NCBI RefSeq assembly: GCF_032118995.1
Contig: NC_092661.1
Span: 2,234,501 to 2,298,500 of the forward strand
Direction of reading: 5' to 3'
Source: Asterias amurensis
Lineage: Eukaryota > Echinodermata > Asteroidea > Forcipulatida > Asteriidae
DNA length: 64,000 nucleotides
In this document: piece after piece, positions 34,501 through 39,766 of the stretch
How positions within the stretch are numbered: position 1 is the first letter of the stretch
How the letters are laid out: the number at the start of each line of letters is the position of its first letter
Program-made: the position numbers and the translations under genes
Notes under the pieces: model-generated
What the model was told of the DNA's origin: nothing
Seen by the model: only the letters and a program-made list of their open reading frames with translations
Database searches by the model: none

Positions 34501-36843
34501 TCTATGCGATTTCTCTGACATGGCTGCACTATATGACGATTTACTACATTCTTGCTTTTTTTTTTTTTAATTAAGCACAAAGGAAAATACTGAAATTATG
34601 ACAAAACCTAATTCACATAAGACAAGCACCGTTTTCAAGGTGATTCGCTTTTTATTTAGTTGCAAATTTTGTAGTCAGTGATCTTCATTAGTATATCATG
34701 ATGTCCTGTTAAGGAAAATGTGATAGTCGTTGAGGAAAACATTTCATGTCCATAAAGAGTGAAAAGAAACATGATTTCCTCATGTCTTTGTGCACAAAAC
34801 TAAGCACATGTACACCTCAGCAATGGCGCACGCTGCTCAACACTGCGCGCCTGAATTGGTGTATAGAATAATCTTGGATGCCCCATACTGGTGGGCAATG
34901 CACTGTGAGTAATTCAGTGAAGTGCGCTTTTTTAGACGACGGGGCGTTTACACGTAAACATATCTGCCAACGTAACTGAGCGTACGCCAGTCGTCGCGTG
35001 TGACGGGCGTGCAAGGGGTCAATAAGATAACCTTTTCATGAAACAATAATATGAATCAGAGTAAAAAGCTTACCCCGGCAGCTGTACCCATTTGTCCGCG
35101 CTGGATGCCAAATTGCCTCGTGGCTGTCATCTACAAATACAAAAAAGTAAACGATTTAATTAAACCCAAAACAAAAGTAAACAAATGTACAAAAAAGTTA
35201 ACAATTCATTTAATTTAAAGGGAATGTACACGTTTTGTAATTGTCAAAGACCAGTCTTCTCACTTGGTGTATCCCAACATAAGCATAAAATAACAAACCT
35301 GTGAAAATTTGAGCTAAATTGGTCATCGAAGTTGCGAGAAAATGATGAGAGAAAAAACACCCTTGTTGGACTAATTTGTCTAATTTCAGGTAGGAACAAA
35401 AGACTTCTGGCTAGAGTCGTTTATTCTTTTGGTGAGAAATTACCTCTTTCTCAAATTCTATGCTACTTCAGAGGGAGCTGTTTCTCACAATGTTTTATAC
35501 TATCAACACCTCTCTAATTCTCGTTACCAAGAGAGTTTTTAAGTTAATATTTGTTTTGAGTAATTACCAAACGTGTACCTTCCCTTTAACCCAAAACAAA
35601 AGTAAACAAATTCACCAATACAATGGTTGGATTAAACGATGTATGTTTCATGTTTCGGTCAAAAAGAGTCAATTAAATTTTATCATATTTTTGCGTAAGG
35701 TTAGAGACTTATTTGGGGTTGTATTGAATGAAGAAAGTTGACTAGAGCAGGACTTTAACCTGTGACCTATGTATTTGATCTCGTAGCCCCTCTTAAAAGC
35801 CATTGGACTTTTTCGGTACAAAATTTTTTTTTTTTAAGTTCACAGATTTACCAATTACTTACAGGGTTTACAGAAGGTAATGGTGAAAGACTTCTCTTGA
35901 AATATTATTCCATGAAATGCTTTACTTTTTGAGAAAACATTAAAACAATATCAATTCTCGATATCGAGAATTACGGATTTATATTAAACACATGTCAAAC
36001 ATGACACGGCGAAACCTGCGGAAACAAGGGTAGGTTTTCCCGTTTTTTTTCTCCCGACTCCGATGACCGATTGTGCCAAAATGTTTACAAGTTGGCTGTT
36101 TTATATAGAAGTTGTAATACACGAAGGGTGGGCCTTGGACAATACTGTTTACCGAAAGTGTCCAATGGCTTCAAAGAAAACTCGAGCAGAGAAAACCAAA
36201 AGGGAGTTAATCAAACACTCACAGGAGGTCGTCGTCCATGGCTCGTCTTGACCGCATTCTGAAATCCTTCATCTTGTTGAAGATTCTGTCAAACCAAACA
36301 AGAAAATCTGGTAAACTAATATACTTCATTTCACAAATAATATCATAAAAATAAACAACATAGCAAACATGTGGACAAAACAGAGAGGTTTTACAAAAAA
36401 GCAACATGTCATCTGTGTTGTGAAAGCCTTTGTCATTTCATTCATTCAGTCGAAGCGGAGCATCGGATGATGGCCCTCCAAAGACGTTGGTCCTCCATTG
36501 CTGTATGCAGCTCTTCCAGTCGTAGGCCAGAGTCCCGGCACAAGGTGTCCACAGAGGTGGTTTGTGGTCTGCCACGGGAACAGTGACCTTGAGTAGGAGC
36601 CCAAAGCACCAGCCTTTGTAATTACTTCTCATTATTACAAAGGGGTGTCTGTGGGTGTCTTTTGGAAACCCTGCTTTAAGTTTGGACACCCTGTTTTTGC
36701 TTGGGGTATTATTTAGGCCTATTTATAAATGGGTAGTTTTTTATTCTACGACTTACCTCAGTATCGAAGAGTGGATTGTAGTCGTTGTACCCAGAGTACA
36801 ATTCATCGTCCTCGTCTCCAGCGAGATGAACCTGCTCCATCAT
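10521..36843 (-). CDS. IFT88: Intraflagellar transport protein 88 (IFT88/Polaris), complete, 24 coding exons
   Basis: IFT88 is a TPR scaffold subunit of the IFT-B core, needed for anterograde transport and assembly of cilia and flagella. Minus-strand exons (high-low): 36843-36757, 36285-36223, 35130-35074, 32932-32870, 32230-32094, 31618-31423, 30574-30357, 27903-27672, 27377-27307, 25124-25038, 24095-23996, 23413-23257, 21978-21862, 20706-20598, 20020-19870, 19176-19008, 18534-18469, 17641-17535, 16825-16759, 15881-15849, 14924-14859, 13621-13604 (tentative), 12467-12348, 10645-10521. They total 2616 bases, or 871 codons plus TAG; human IFT88 is about 830. Family signatures include GYNDYNP (residues 18-24), AGRKERVLVRQRE, VIVKNKMFSHAGRLRVNVGN, LANDLEINKA, CFLKLHAILRN, EWLGAYFIDSQF and the C-terminus GDEELGDDLLPE. 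TPR-type helices span about 202-730. Residues 731-815 are Ser/Gly/Arg-rich and lengthened relative to human. The start MMEQVHLAG matches the family N-terminus. All donors are GT. Identity is near certain. Confidence 0.97.
10707..10857. mobile_element. TIR-E MITE, truncated
   Basis: This is the left half of the TIR-E family (ends TTTAAAGCCATTGGACACTTTC; interior CGATTGAGCCTAAATTTTCACAGG, TTGTGATACACAAAGTGTGG). The right half is absent. Fuller copies are at 32258, 35792, 54363 and 57382. Confidence 0.75.
11284..11573 (-). mobile_element. SINE, tRNA-derived (family 2)
   Basis: Read on the minus strand, the head is TAGCCGAGCGGTTAAGAGCA with B box GGGTTCGAATCCCGG, as in Leu/Ser-type tRNAs, running into GTCGTGACACTTG. 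The body ends at a T-rich tract beside TGTATGCAAGTCGCC. A parallel copy is at 29293. Confidence 0.8.
11694..11895 (+). mobile_element. SINE family 1 copy
   Basis: It carries the same head and body as the copy at 9907, with an intact B box GGTTCGAATCCAA and the terminal ATATTCTTTATTCCC. It lies in the last IFT88 intron. Confidence 0.85.
11902..12288. mobile_element. Foldback MITE B
   Basis: The element is almost entirely one inverted repeat: TTTAAAGGAACACGTTGCC at one end and its complement at the other, meeting near a centre flanked by GGCCATTTATGGGAG and CTCCCATAAATGGCC. Arms are about 190 bases. Sister copies are at 14341, 33102 and 58702. The right end lies 60 bases from IFT88 exon 23. 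Confidence 0.9.
12625..13000. mobile_element. Foldback element C
   Basis: Ends resemble GCATTGCATGGTGAGGTATC and TATTTGGTTTGC with complementary ACCGCAAACCAAATATA. Inside are CTACTACCAGGGC, AGTTCCAAAACGAACTG and CGTTTCGACT. It is smaller and more eroded than the copy at 28684. Confidence 0.75.
13098..13250. mobile_element. Short foldback MITE
   Basis: The left arm AGGCCATGTCCGAATTGG plus GGCTACGGCTGCGGCTACG is mirrored by GTAGCCGTAGCCGCCAATT and GGATACGGCCT. It is about 150 bases, non-coding, and seen once in this window. Confidence 0.7.
13826..13975. mobile_element. Short foldback MITE, AGTCACACTGCAGCG type
   Basis: Left end GGCCAGTCACTCTGCAGCGG and right end GCTGCAGTGTGACTGGCC are inverted copies enclosing about 115 bases. 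A related copy at 56702 shares the GTTATCGTTTTTGT interior. Confidence 0.75.
14341..14722. mobile_element. Foldback MITE B, diverged
   Basis: Ends AAACGTTGCCTTGGATCGGG and GATTGAAGGCAACATGTA match family B. The centre differs (AAAATTCACAAAATGG-like instead of the CCATTTATGGGAG palindrome) and the arms are less complementary. Confidence 0.8.
16303..16445 (+). mobile_element. SINE family 2 copy
   Basis: The head GTGTCGTGGCCGAGCGGTTA is followed by ATCCCAGTCGTGACACG, TCTTTGAGCAAGATGCTTAA and GGGGTATAAATGGGTACCTG. It is in opposite orientation to most family 2 copies here. Confidence 0.75.
16446..16736. mobile_element. Repeat element F (GCGCTATATTTT-type)
   Basis: It holds AATCCTCCAATCAGATTCGC, a TATCACACGTGCGCTC arm and its complement GAGCGCACGTGTGATAA around a short hairpin centred on GCCTTCAGCC. 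A second copy is at 48928-49160. It abuts the IFT88 exon 19 donor region (exon ends at 16759). Confidence 0.75.
17041..17458. mobile_element. Foldback element C, half copy with a nested insertion
   Basis: The right arm of family C (GGTAGTAGTTAAAAATCAGG, GGACAGTTCTTTTCAGAACT, ACATGGTGTTACC) is split at CTACCCA by the element at 17174-17417 and resumes at CAGCAAGTACATA. The left arm is missing. Confidence 0.8.
17174..17417. mobile_element. Foldback MITE D, nested
   Basis: Terminal inverted repeats GGGCCCAATTTCATAGAGCT and CTATGAAATTGGGCCC are followed inward by GCTTAAGCA arms. It is inserted within element C, so it is the younger of the two. Related copies are at 18711, 50551 and 61683, with remnants near 55040 and 56600. 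Confidence 0.9.
18026..18402. mobile_element. TIR-A MITE, GTACACG subfamily
   Basis: The interior is typical of TIR-A, but the termini are TTTAAAGGGAAGGTACACGT and ACGTGTACCTTCCCTTTAA instead of the CAGTGGACAC type. Both ends changed in a matching way. The same subfamily occurs at 35215. Confidence 0.9.
18711..18958. mobile_element. Foldback MITE D
   Basis: Ends CTGGGCCCAATTTCATAGAG and GGTATGAAATTGAGCCCAGG enclose TGCTAAGCA repeats. It lies 50 bases 3' of IFT88 exon 16 (minus-strand sense). Confidence 0.85.
19355..19655 (-). mobile_element. Eroded SINE family 2-like element
   Basis: It shares CTTTATGTCCCATCC, GGATGAGGTAATAATGGT and the CACCAGGGCTTAAGTC / GGTGCTCTTTTTCACTC tail seen in other family 2 elements. 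The tRNA-like head is degenerate. Confidence 0.5.
19781..19860 (-). repeat. 56-bp duplication of the IFT88 exon 15 donor region
   Basis: The block GGTTACTGACCTCATAATGA and the following CTGGTAAGCTT occur twice, at about 19804 and 19860. The second is the true exon 15 end with donor GTCAGT. The first is an exact extra copy of the last 23 exon bases plus donor, 56 bases into the intron. Use of the distal donor would add 56 bases and shift the frame. Confidence 0.9.
20064..20222. mobile_element. Short foldback element beside IFT88 exon 15
   Basis: The left arm GTTCGTTTAGCTTCCC plus GTGTGTGGCGTTTTC is mirrored by AACGCCACACACC plus GGGGAAGCTAAACGAAC. The centre carries a second inverted pair around GATAATTACCCACG. 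It starts about 43 bases upstream of the exon 15 acceptor, where a branch point might be expected. Confidence 0.85.
20808..21634. mobile_element. TIR-A MITE split by a LINE
   Basis: The left part (TTTAAAGGCACTGGACAC to TTTTTCACATATGTTG) ends at 20986. The right part resumes near 21563 with TTTATGCATATGTTGAGATA and ends GGTGTCCAGTGCTGTTAA. The intervening sequence is the 3' end of a LINE. Confidence 0.85.
20987..21562 (+). mobile_element. CR1/L2-type LINE, 3' end only
   Basis: A plus-strand frame to about 21355 shows the C-terminal part of a non-LTR reverse transcriptase ORF: LQRLQNTAARIV, LKQLHWLPISQRIIFK, ALNGKAPHYISELL, RSFSSAAPRIWNSLP. It ends with the typical untranslated tail (GCGCCTTGAACACC, GTGGATATGTGCGCATTACA) and a TTA-rich microsatellite. 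It is a 5'-truncated dead copy with no catalytic domain. Confidence 0.9.
21636..21738 (-). pseudogene. Partial duplicate of IFT88 exon 13
   Basis: The stretch repeats the last 75-80 bases of exon 13 (ending TEALYNL) plus its donor GTATTT and adjoining intron, about 202 bases downstream in transcript sense. The copied block also includes the MITE right end and the TTA-rich LINE tail, so the duplication is younger than both insertions. The copy has no acceptor of its own. Confidence 0.9.
22043..22625. mobile_element. Repeat element J with internal hairpin
   Basis: It contains GAGGCCTGGTTCTTGATAAT and its exact complement a few bases on, then GGTTTAAACCACTAGTTGAA and a CCAATAGGAATAGCGAAACT tail. 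A long parallel copy is at 33752-34300, and a tail remnant lies at 59405-59470. Confidence 0.75.
24407..24881. repeat. Tandem repeat, about 207-bp unit, in IFT88 intron 10
   Basis: Units starting at CTGGACA(C/T) and carrying AAGTTTAAAGATCATGG and GAGTTCTTGATTACACAAC begin near 24407, 24613 and 24821. Each includes SINE family 2-like text (CATCCGAAGGATGAAGC, GACCGTGACTTGAACTCAC), so a SINE was carried along in the amplification. Confidence 0.85.
25503..25524. repeat. AAT microsatellite
   Basis: About seven AAT units follow an A-rich run, in IFT88 intron 9. Confidence 0.9.
25540..26440. other. Intron 9 sequence, no element recognised
   Basis: This part of IFT88 intron 9 is open on both strands for about 129 codons (25630-26053). 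Neither translation resembles a known family. CpG density is higher than in most introns here. I see no supported gene. Confidence 0.3.
26450..26794. mobile_element. TIR-A MITE flanked by 38-bp direct repeats
   Basis: This is a full-length element with CAGTGGACACTATTGGTAAC and AGTAGTGTCTACTGCC ends. It is bracketed by TTCTTGAAACAAACTCGCAC on both sides (26421 and 26804), a duplication far longer than any plausible target-site duplication. Confidence 0.9.
27908..28598. repeat. 98-bp direct repeats flanking a 490-bp insertion
   Basis: CAAAAACAAAAATATTTAT followed by GTACAGCAAGATG and CCACAAGGCTTCAAACTTAA occurs at 27908-28005 and again at 28500-28598. The first copy lies directly upstream of the IFT88 exon 8 acceptor. 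The segment between carries several AACCGGATAT/ATATCCG motifs and ends CGCGCCCTCTAGCGG. Confidence 0.85.
28684..29165. mobile_element. Foldback element C, fullest copy
   Basis: Long inverted arms carry GGTTTGCGGTAACACCATGT, ACTTGCCAGGTAGAGTAT, CTACTGCCGTGGAGTAGATA, TCAGTTCTGAAAAGAACTG and their complements. They surround a unique centre near 28880-28990 with GTCTCAACGTTTCGACTTGC. Confidence 0.9.
29293..29520 (-). mobile_element. SINE family 2, head-truncated
   Basis: It is nearly identical to the body of the copy at 11284 (GGTGTGGGCTACAA, CAGTCCATACGGATGTAGGC, GAAGCCTGGCTGGT). It stops at CGACCGGGATTCGG, inside the B box. Confidence 0.8.
29530..29776 (-). mobile_element. SINE family 2 variant
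   Basis: The minus-strand head TGGCCGAGTGGTTAAGAGCA is followed by ATCCCGGTCATAACACTTGT, AAGATACTTTACTATTATAA and GGTATAAAATGGGTACCTGC. A sister copy is at 51940-52120. Confidence 0.8.
29902..30283. mobile_element. TIR-A MITE
   Basis: It is a complete copy with an intact internal GAGACCTCA/TGAGGTCTC palindrome. It ends 74 bases from the IFT88 exon 7 donor side. Confidence 0.9.
30802..31391 (-). pseudogene. Three tandem partial copies of IFT88 exon 6
   Basis: Units of 206, 193 and 191 bases each carry about 105 bases homologous to the 3' half of exon 6. Exon-like parts end at 30845, 31038 and 31231 on the minus strand. The nearest copy keeps the frame through KEAERKDRALVRQREQ to NLDLTYS and a GTAAAT donor. 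The two distal copies have an in-frame TAG (CTCTAGAAG) upstream, and the most distal has lost its donor. No convincing acceptor is present, so these are most likely decaying duplicates rather than alternative exons. Confidence 0.9.
31654..32037. mobile_element. TIR-A MITE between IFT88 exons 5 and 6
   Basis: Ends TTAAAGGCACTGGACA and GGTGTCTAGTGCCTTTAA mark a complete copy. It fills almost all of the 475-base intron, starting 35 bases from the exon 6 acceptor. Confidence 0.9.
32258..32634. mobile_element. TIR-E MITE
   Basis: Ends TTAAAGCCATTGGACACTTT and GAAAGTGTATAATGGCTTTAA enclose CCACACTTCGTGTATCAC and TTTCGCCGTGTCATGACATG. It starts 27 bases upstream of the IFT88 exon 5 acceptor. Confidence 0.9.
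33102..33484. mobile_element. Foldback MITE B
   Basis: The central palindrome (CCATTTATGGGAGTCAAAA with its complement) is the best preserved of the four copies. Confidence 0.9.
33495..33735. repeat. Dispersed repeat (ATTTTGAGAAACATT type)
   Basis: It shares GCATTTTGAGAAACATT, ATATAAAAAGATAA-like and GGACATACTCGCTCCAG-like blocks in the same order with 60110-60310 and, weakly, 40240-40500. Boundaries and class are unknown. Confidence 0.5.
33752..34300. mobile_element. Repeat element J, second copy
   Basis: It is collinear with 22043-22625, including the GAGGCCTGGTTCTTGATAAT hairpin, AAAAACATCATCACTTTTTGG and CCACGTGACGCGCCCTCCAC. Confidence 0.75.
34378..34862. mobile_element. Foldback element, about 485 bp
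   Basis: CCAATTCAGGCGCGCAC, GGCCATTGCTGAGG and CATGTGCCTAATTTTGTGCA on the left are mirrored by TGCACAAAACTAAGCACATG, CCTCAGCAATGGC and GCGCGCCTGAATTGG on the right. It has an AT-rich centre. Sequence to its right (GCCCCATACTGGTGGGCAAT) recurs near 59940. Confidence 0.8.
35215..35589. mobile_element. TIR-A MITE, GTACACG subfamily
   Basis: Termini TTTAAAGGGAATGTACACGT and ACGTGTACCTTCCC enclose an interior close to the 18026 copy. ACCCAAAACAAAAGTAAACA lies on both sides of it (35164 and 35589), again a long flanking direct repeat. Confidence 0.9.
35792..36175. mobile_element. TIR-E MITE
   Basis: It is a complete copy, AAAAGCCATTGGAC to GAAAGTGTCCAATGGCTT, in IFT88 intron 2, in the opposite orientation to the 32258 copy. 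It ends 48 bases from the exon 2 end. Confidence 0.9.
36440..36600 (-). mobile_element. LINE ORF2 C-terminal fossil
   Basis: Minus-strand translation gives GHCSRGRPQTTSVDTLCRD followed by GLRLEELHTAMEDQRLWRAI and a stop. This is the characteristic end of endonuclease/reverse-transcriptase LINE proteins (RGRP...tvd...l..am.DR..W). Only the terminal segment remains, in IFT88 intron 1. Confidence 0.75.
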
Positions 36844-36875
36844 CTTGACTTGTCTTGATTTAATTCAACGTCAAA
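36844..36875 (-). other. IFT88: IFT88 5' untranslated leader, second exon part
   Basis: Upstream of the ATG, the transcript sense reads TTATTGCAG|TTTGACGTTG, a good acceptor, giving 32 leader bases joined to the first coding exon. A non-coding first exon must therefore lie further right. Confidence 0.7.
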
Positions 36876-37116
36876 CTGCAATAATGGGATGGGAGGAATA
36901 CAAAAATAATAATCAGGGATGAGTCATTGCTGATTAAGATTTTAGTCTAATCCGGATCTGAGGATGAAATGAAATAAATTTTCGCCCTTAGAATATATTT
37001 GAGATGAGCTCGTTGGGAATAGTAGCCTCAGTATCCTGGAATTTCACTGAGGCAAAGGTCTCTGTTGCCTTGGTCTTGGCCTTGATGCCCCTTCAAAAGT
37101 TTCCCATTGGCTTTAA

Positions 37117-37521
37117 TTTAAAGGCAGTGGACACTATTGGTAATTACTCAAAATAATTATTAGCATAAAACCTTACTTGGTAATGAGTAATGGGGAGAGG
37201 TTGATGGTATAAAACATTGTGAAAAACGGCTCCCTCTTCAAAGTTGTACTTTTCGAGAAAGAAGTAATTTTCCACGAATTTGAGTTCGAGACCTCAATTG
37301 TTAAGAATTTGAGGTCTTGAAATCAAGCATCTGAAAGCACACAACCTCGTGTGACTTGAAGGTTTTTTTCTTTTTTTCATTATTATCTCGCAACTTCAAT
37401 GACCGTTTGAGCTCAAATTTCCAAAGATTTGTTATTTTTTTGCATAATGTTGAGATATACACCAACTGTCAACACTGGTCTTAGACAATTAAGAATTACC
37501 AATTGTGTCCAGTGTCTTTAA
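37117..37521. mobile_element. TIR-A MITE, first of a back-to-back pair
   Basis: It is a complete copy. Its right terminus CTTTAAAGG is shared directly with the left terminus of the next copy. Confidence 0.9.
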
Positions 37522-37851
37522 AGGCAGTGGACACGTTTGGTAATTGTCAAAGACTAGCCTTTACAGTTGGTGTATCTCAACATATGCATAAAATAACAAA
37601 CCTGTGAAAATTTGAGCTCAATCGACATCGAACTTGCGAGATATTAATGAAAGAAAAAAAACCCTTGTCACAACAAGTTGATTTTGAGACCTCATGTTCT
37701 ACACTTGAGGTCTCGAAATCAAATTCATGGAAAATTACTTCTTTCTCGAACCTCGAACCTATCATCAACCTCTCCCCATTACTGGTCACCAAGAAAGGTT
37801 TTACGCTAGTAATTATTTTGAGTAATTACCAATAGTGTCCACTGCCTTTAA
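37517..37851. mobile_element. TIR-A MITE, second of a back-to-back pair
   Basis: It runs in the opposite internal orientation to its neighbour and has lost part of the centre (the segment before CTATCATCAACC is shortened). The left end reads CAGTGGACACGTTTGG, an intermediate between the two terminal subfamilies. Confidence 0.9.
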
Positions 37852-38509
37852 GACTTTCCAACTGATGTGCCCTCTGCAAAATGAAAATGACCTTGCCCTT
37901 TCAAAGATGGGCTTGTATTTTGAATAGTTAGAATCCAATGAGCTTTTGACAACAGAATCATCAGTGCTACCGCTAAAGAAGCAGATCAAAGAGCAGAGCA
38001 TGCAGAGAGGGCGCTGTACTCCTTTAAAAAAAAAAAAACATCTTTGGTCATACTAGGTTCTAATAGGAGTACAGCACCCCTGAGTTACCAAGTCTAATCA
38101 AACAAGTGCAAAACCATTTTATTTATTTTTTTCTTTCAGGCTGACTAGAAAAAATGTTGACAAATTTGGACAGTCCCTAAACAATAACATTTTAGAACAA
38201 CACAGCAAGTAGGCCCTAACACTAGTTTTTATCTAAAATAACATTACATTGGTACCTCATTTGTTTATTAGCTACAGGGAGGAGTTGAATTGAACTGCTG
38301 TGGTGGGGCAAACAAAATCAATATGAAATCTTGATTCTATCATTTTTTTAATTAAAATTTTAAACGGGCCTACTTCAGCATGAACCAGTGACAGTCCAGT
38401 GAATTGAGAATGTGAACTTTATCAAAAAATATAGGCAAAAGTTGTTATGTTCTTCTGTGTACTTTTGTACATTTTGTCTTATGTACTTCTTCTTTTTGAA
38501 ATAATAAGC

Positions 38510-38690
38510 GTACGAAGTCTGCCCAAAGGCGGGCAAACTCCCCCAACTTCCGCACAACCACCGGGACCGGGCCGACCGTTCGGCGGCGGCTCTGGCACCG
38601 TCTGCCGTGCGTGTGCTCCAACCAACCACCTCAAGTGTGTGGCCCTAGAAACGGGACGCTGGTCGCTGTTACCAAGGTCGATTTAACAGT
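38510..38690. other. GC-rich, CpG-dense island
   Basis: About 180 bases are GC-rich within a strongly AT-rich setting (AACCACCGGGACCGGGCC, CGTTCGGCGGCGGCTC). It lies just inside the presumed first intron of IFT88. It may be part of the promoter CpG island or an inserted foreign fragment. No RNA gene was recognised in it. Confidence 0.5.
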
Positions 38691-38750
38691 CTTTACAAGC
38701 AAGGACATACCAAATAACAAGCATATTTAAATATTACAATTAATACTCAC

Positions 38751-38865
38751 CCCAACTTGACACAGACGTATTAAAAAAATACTGGTAAGATAAACTATTT
38801 CGGTGTTTTCTACTCGAATTTTGGAGTGTCAGCACTCGTCAATCGGCAACATCGAAAATATTTCC
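38751..38865 (-). other. IFT88: Candidate non-coding first exon of IFT88
   Basis: In transcript sense, a leader would end at GTTGGG|GTGAGT (last exon base 38751), a strong donor pairing with the acceptor at 36876-36877. Its 5' end is placed near the motif cluster at 38838-38879 by inference; no TATA box is seen. Confidence 0.45.
38838..38850 (+). promoter_or_regulatory. Candidate RFX X-box
   Basis: GTCAATCGGCAAC fits the relaxed ciliary X-box pattern RYYNYY-N-RRNRAC with one mismatch; the right half-site GGCAAC is perfect. Its location beside the presumed IFT88 start is where RFX sites occur in ciliary genes. Confidence 0.4.
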
Positions 38866-38867
38866 TT

Positions 38868-38879
38868 CCCATCATGCAC
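38868..38879 (+). promoter_or_regulatory. ZNF143/Staf binding motif
   Basis: TTCCCATCATGCACTTG matches the known Staf consensus form CCCATaATGCAC closely. It suggests a TATA-less, broadly active promoter for IFT88. Confidence 0.6.
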
Positions 38880-39496
38880 TTGTAATAGTTTAATTATTTC
38901 ACTAGAGGGCGGGCTTCATAAAAGTGCTGTATTTTATTTATTTTTTACAGGGGCGTGGCTTGCACGAGTTGTTTGTGGGCGGGCAGACGATAGCTCTTTG
39001 ATCGGAGTAGGGCTACTGTATGGGAGAAGATGACTATAGGCTACAAACAATATTGTATGTTGGGGGATGGGGGGGCGGGGTCCAGAAAAGAGGATGATTA
39101 CAGGGTGCGAGATAAATCTCTTTTCGCAATGGGTGTTGCATGCTCGGACTCAAAATGTCGTCCAGTTGATGAGACACGTTGCCCCGGCCTAAATCTTCCC
39201 AAAATGTTTCTGGAAAAGTTACAAAATGACGACAAACACAGTTCACAGCAGCATTTATTTTTTTTCTCTTGGTCTTATGCGGTAATTCATAGAATACATT
39301 TCCACTAGCTATGGAGGTAGTTGTATGACTCTTTAAGTTTTTTTTGACAATAAATATTTTGCAATGTTTCTGTGTACACAACAAATAAAGAATTCGTCCA
39401 AAATAATACTTCACATTCACATAATACTAAAAAAAACTAGAAAACGAATTACTTATAACAAACTAGTTACATGGCCAATCGTGATTCTTTTACTTT

Positions 39497-39668
39497 TGAC
39501 TGAGAAATTACCTCTTTCTCAAAAACTAGGCCTACTTCAGAGGGAGCCGTAGTACTTTTTATACTAACAACACTCCTAGCTCCACATATTGCTCGTTACC
39601 AAGTAAGTTTTTATGCTAATAATTATTTTGAGTATTAATTATACCAGTAGTGTCCACTGCTTTTCAAT
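39497..39668. mobile_element. TIR-A MITE, right half
   Basis: It keeps GAGAAATTACCTCTTTCTC, CAGAGGGAGCCG and the terminus CAGTAGTGTCCACTGC. The left half is missing. Confidence 0.8.
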
Positions 39669-39766
39669 ATTCTAACCAAGACCATACAGTGAACATGATG
39701 CCTCCTAAGGTTTTAATAAGGAAGGTGTGCATTGAGAGATGCACATCATCATAAAGTTGATGGGGT

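Noticed and set aside
38447..38686. 79-codon plus-strand frame in the GC-rich block
   Set aside because: High GC removes stops by chance; the Pro/Gly-rich peptide has no recognisable motif and lies in the presumed IFT88 first intron on the opposite strand.
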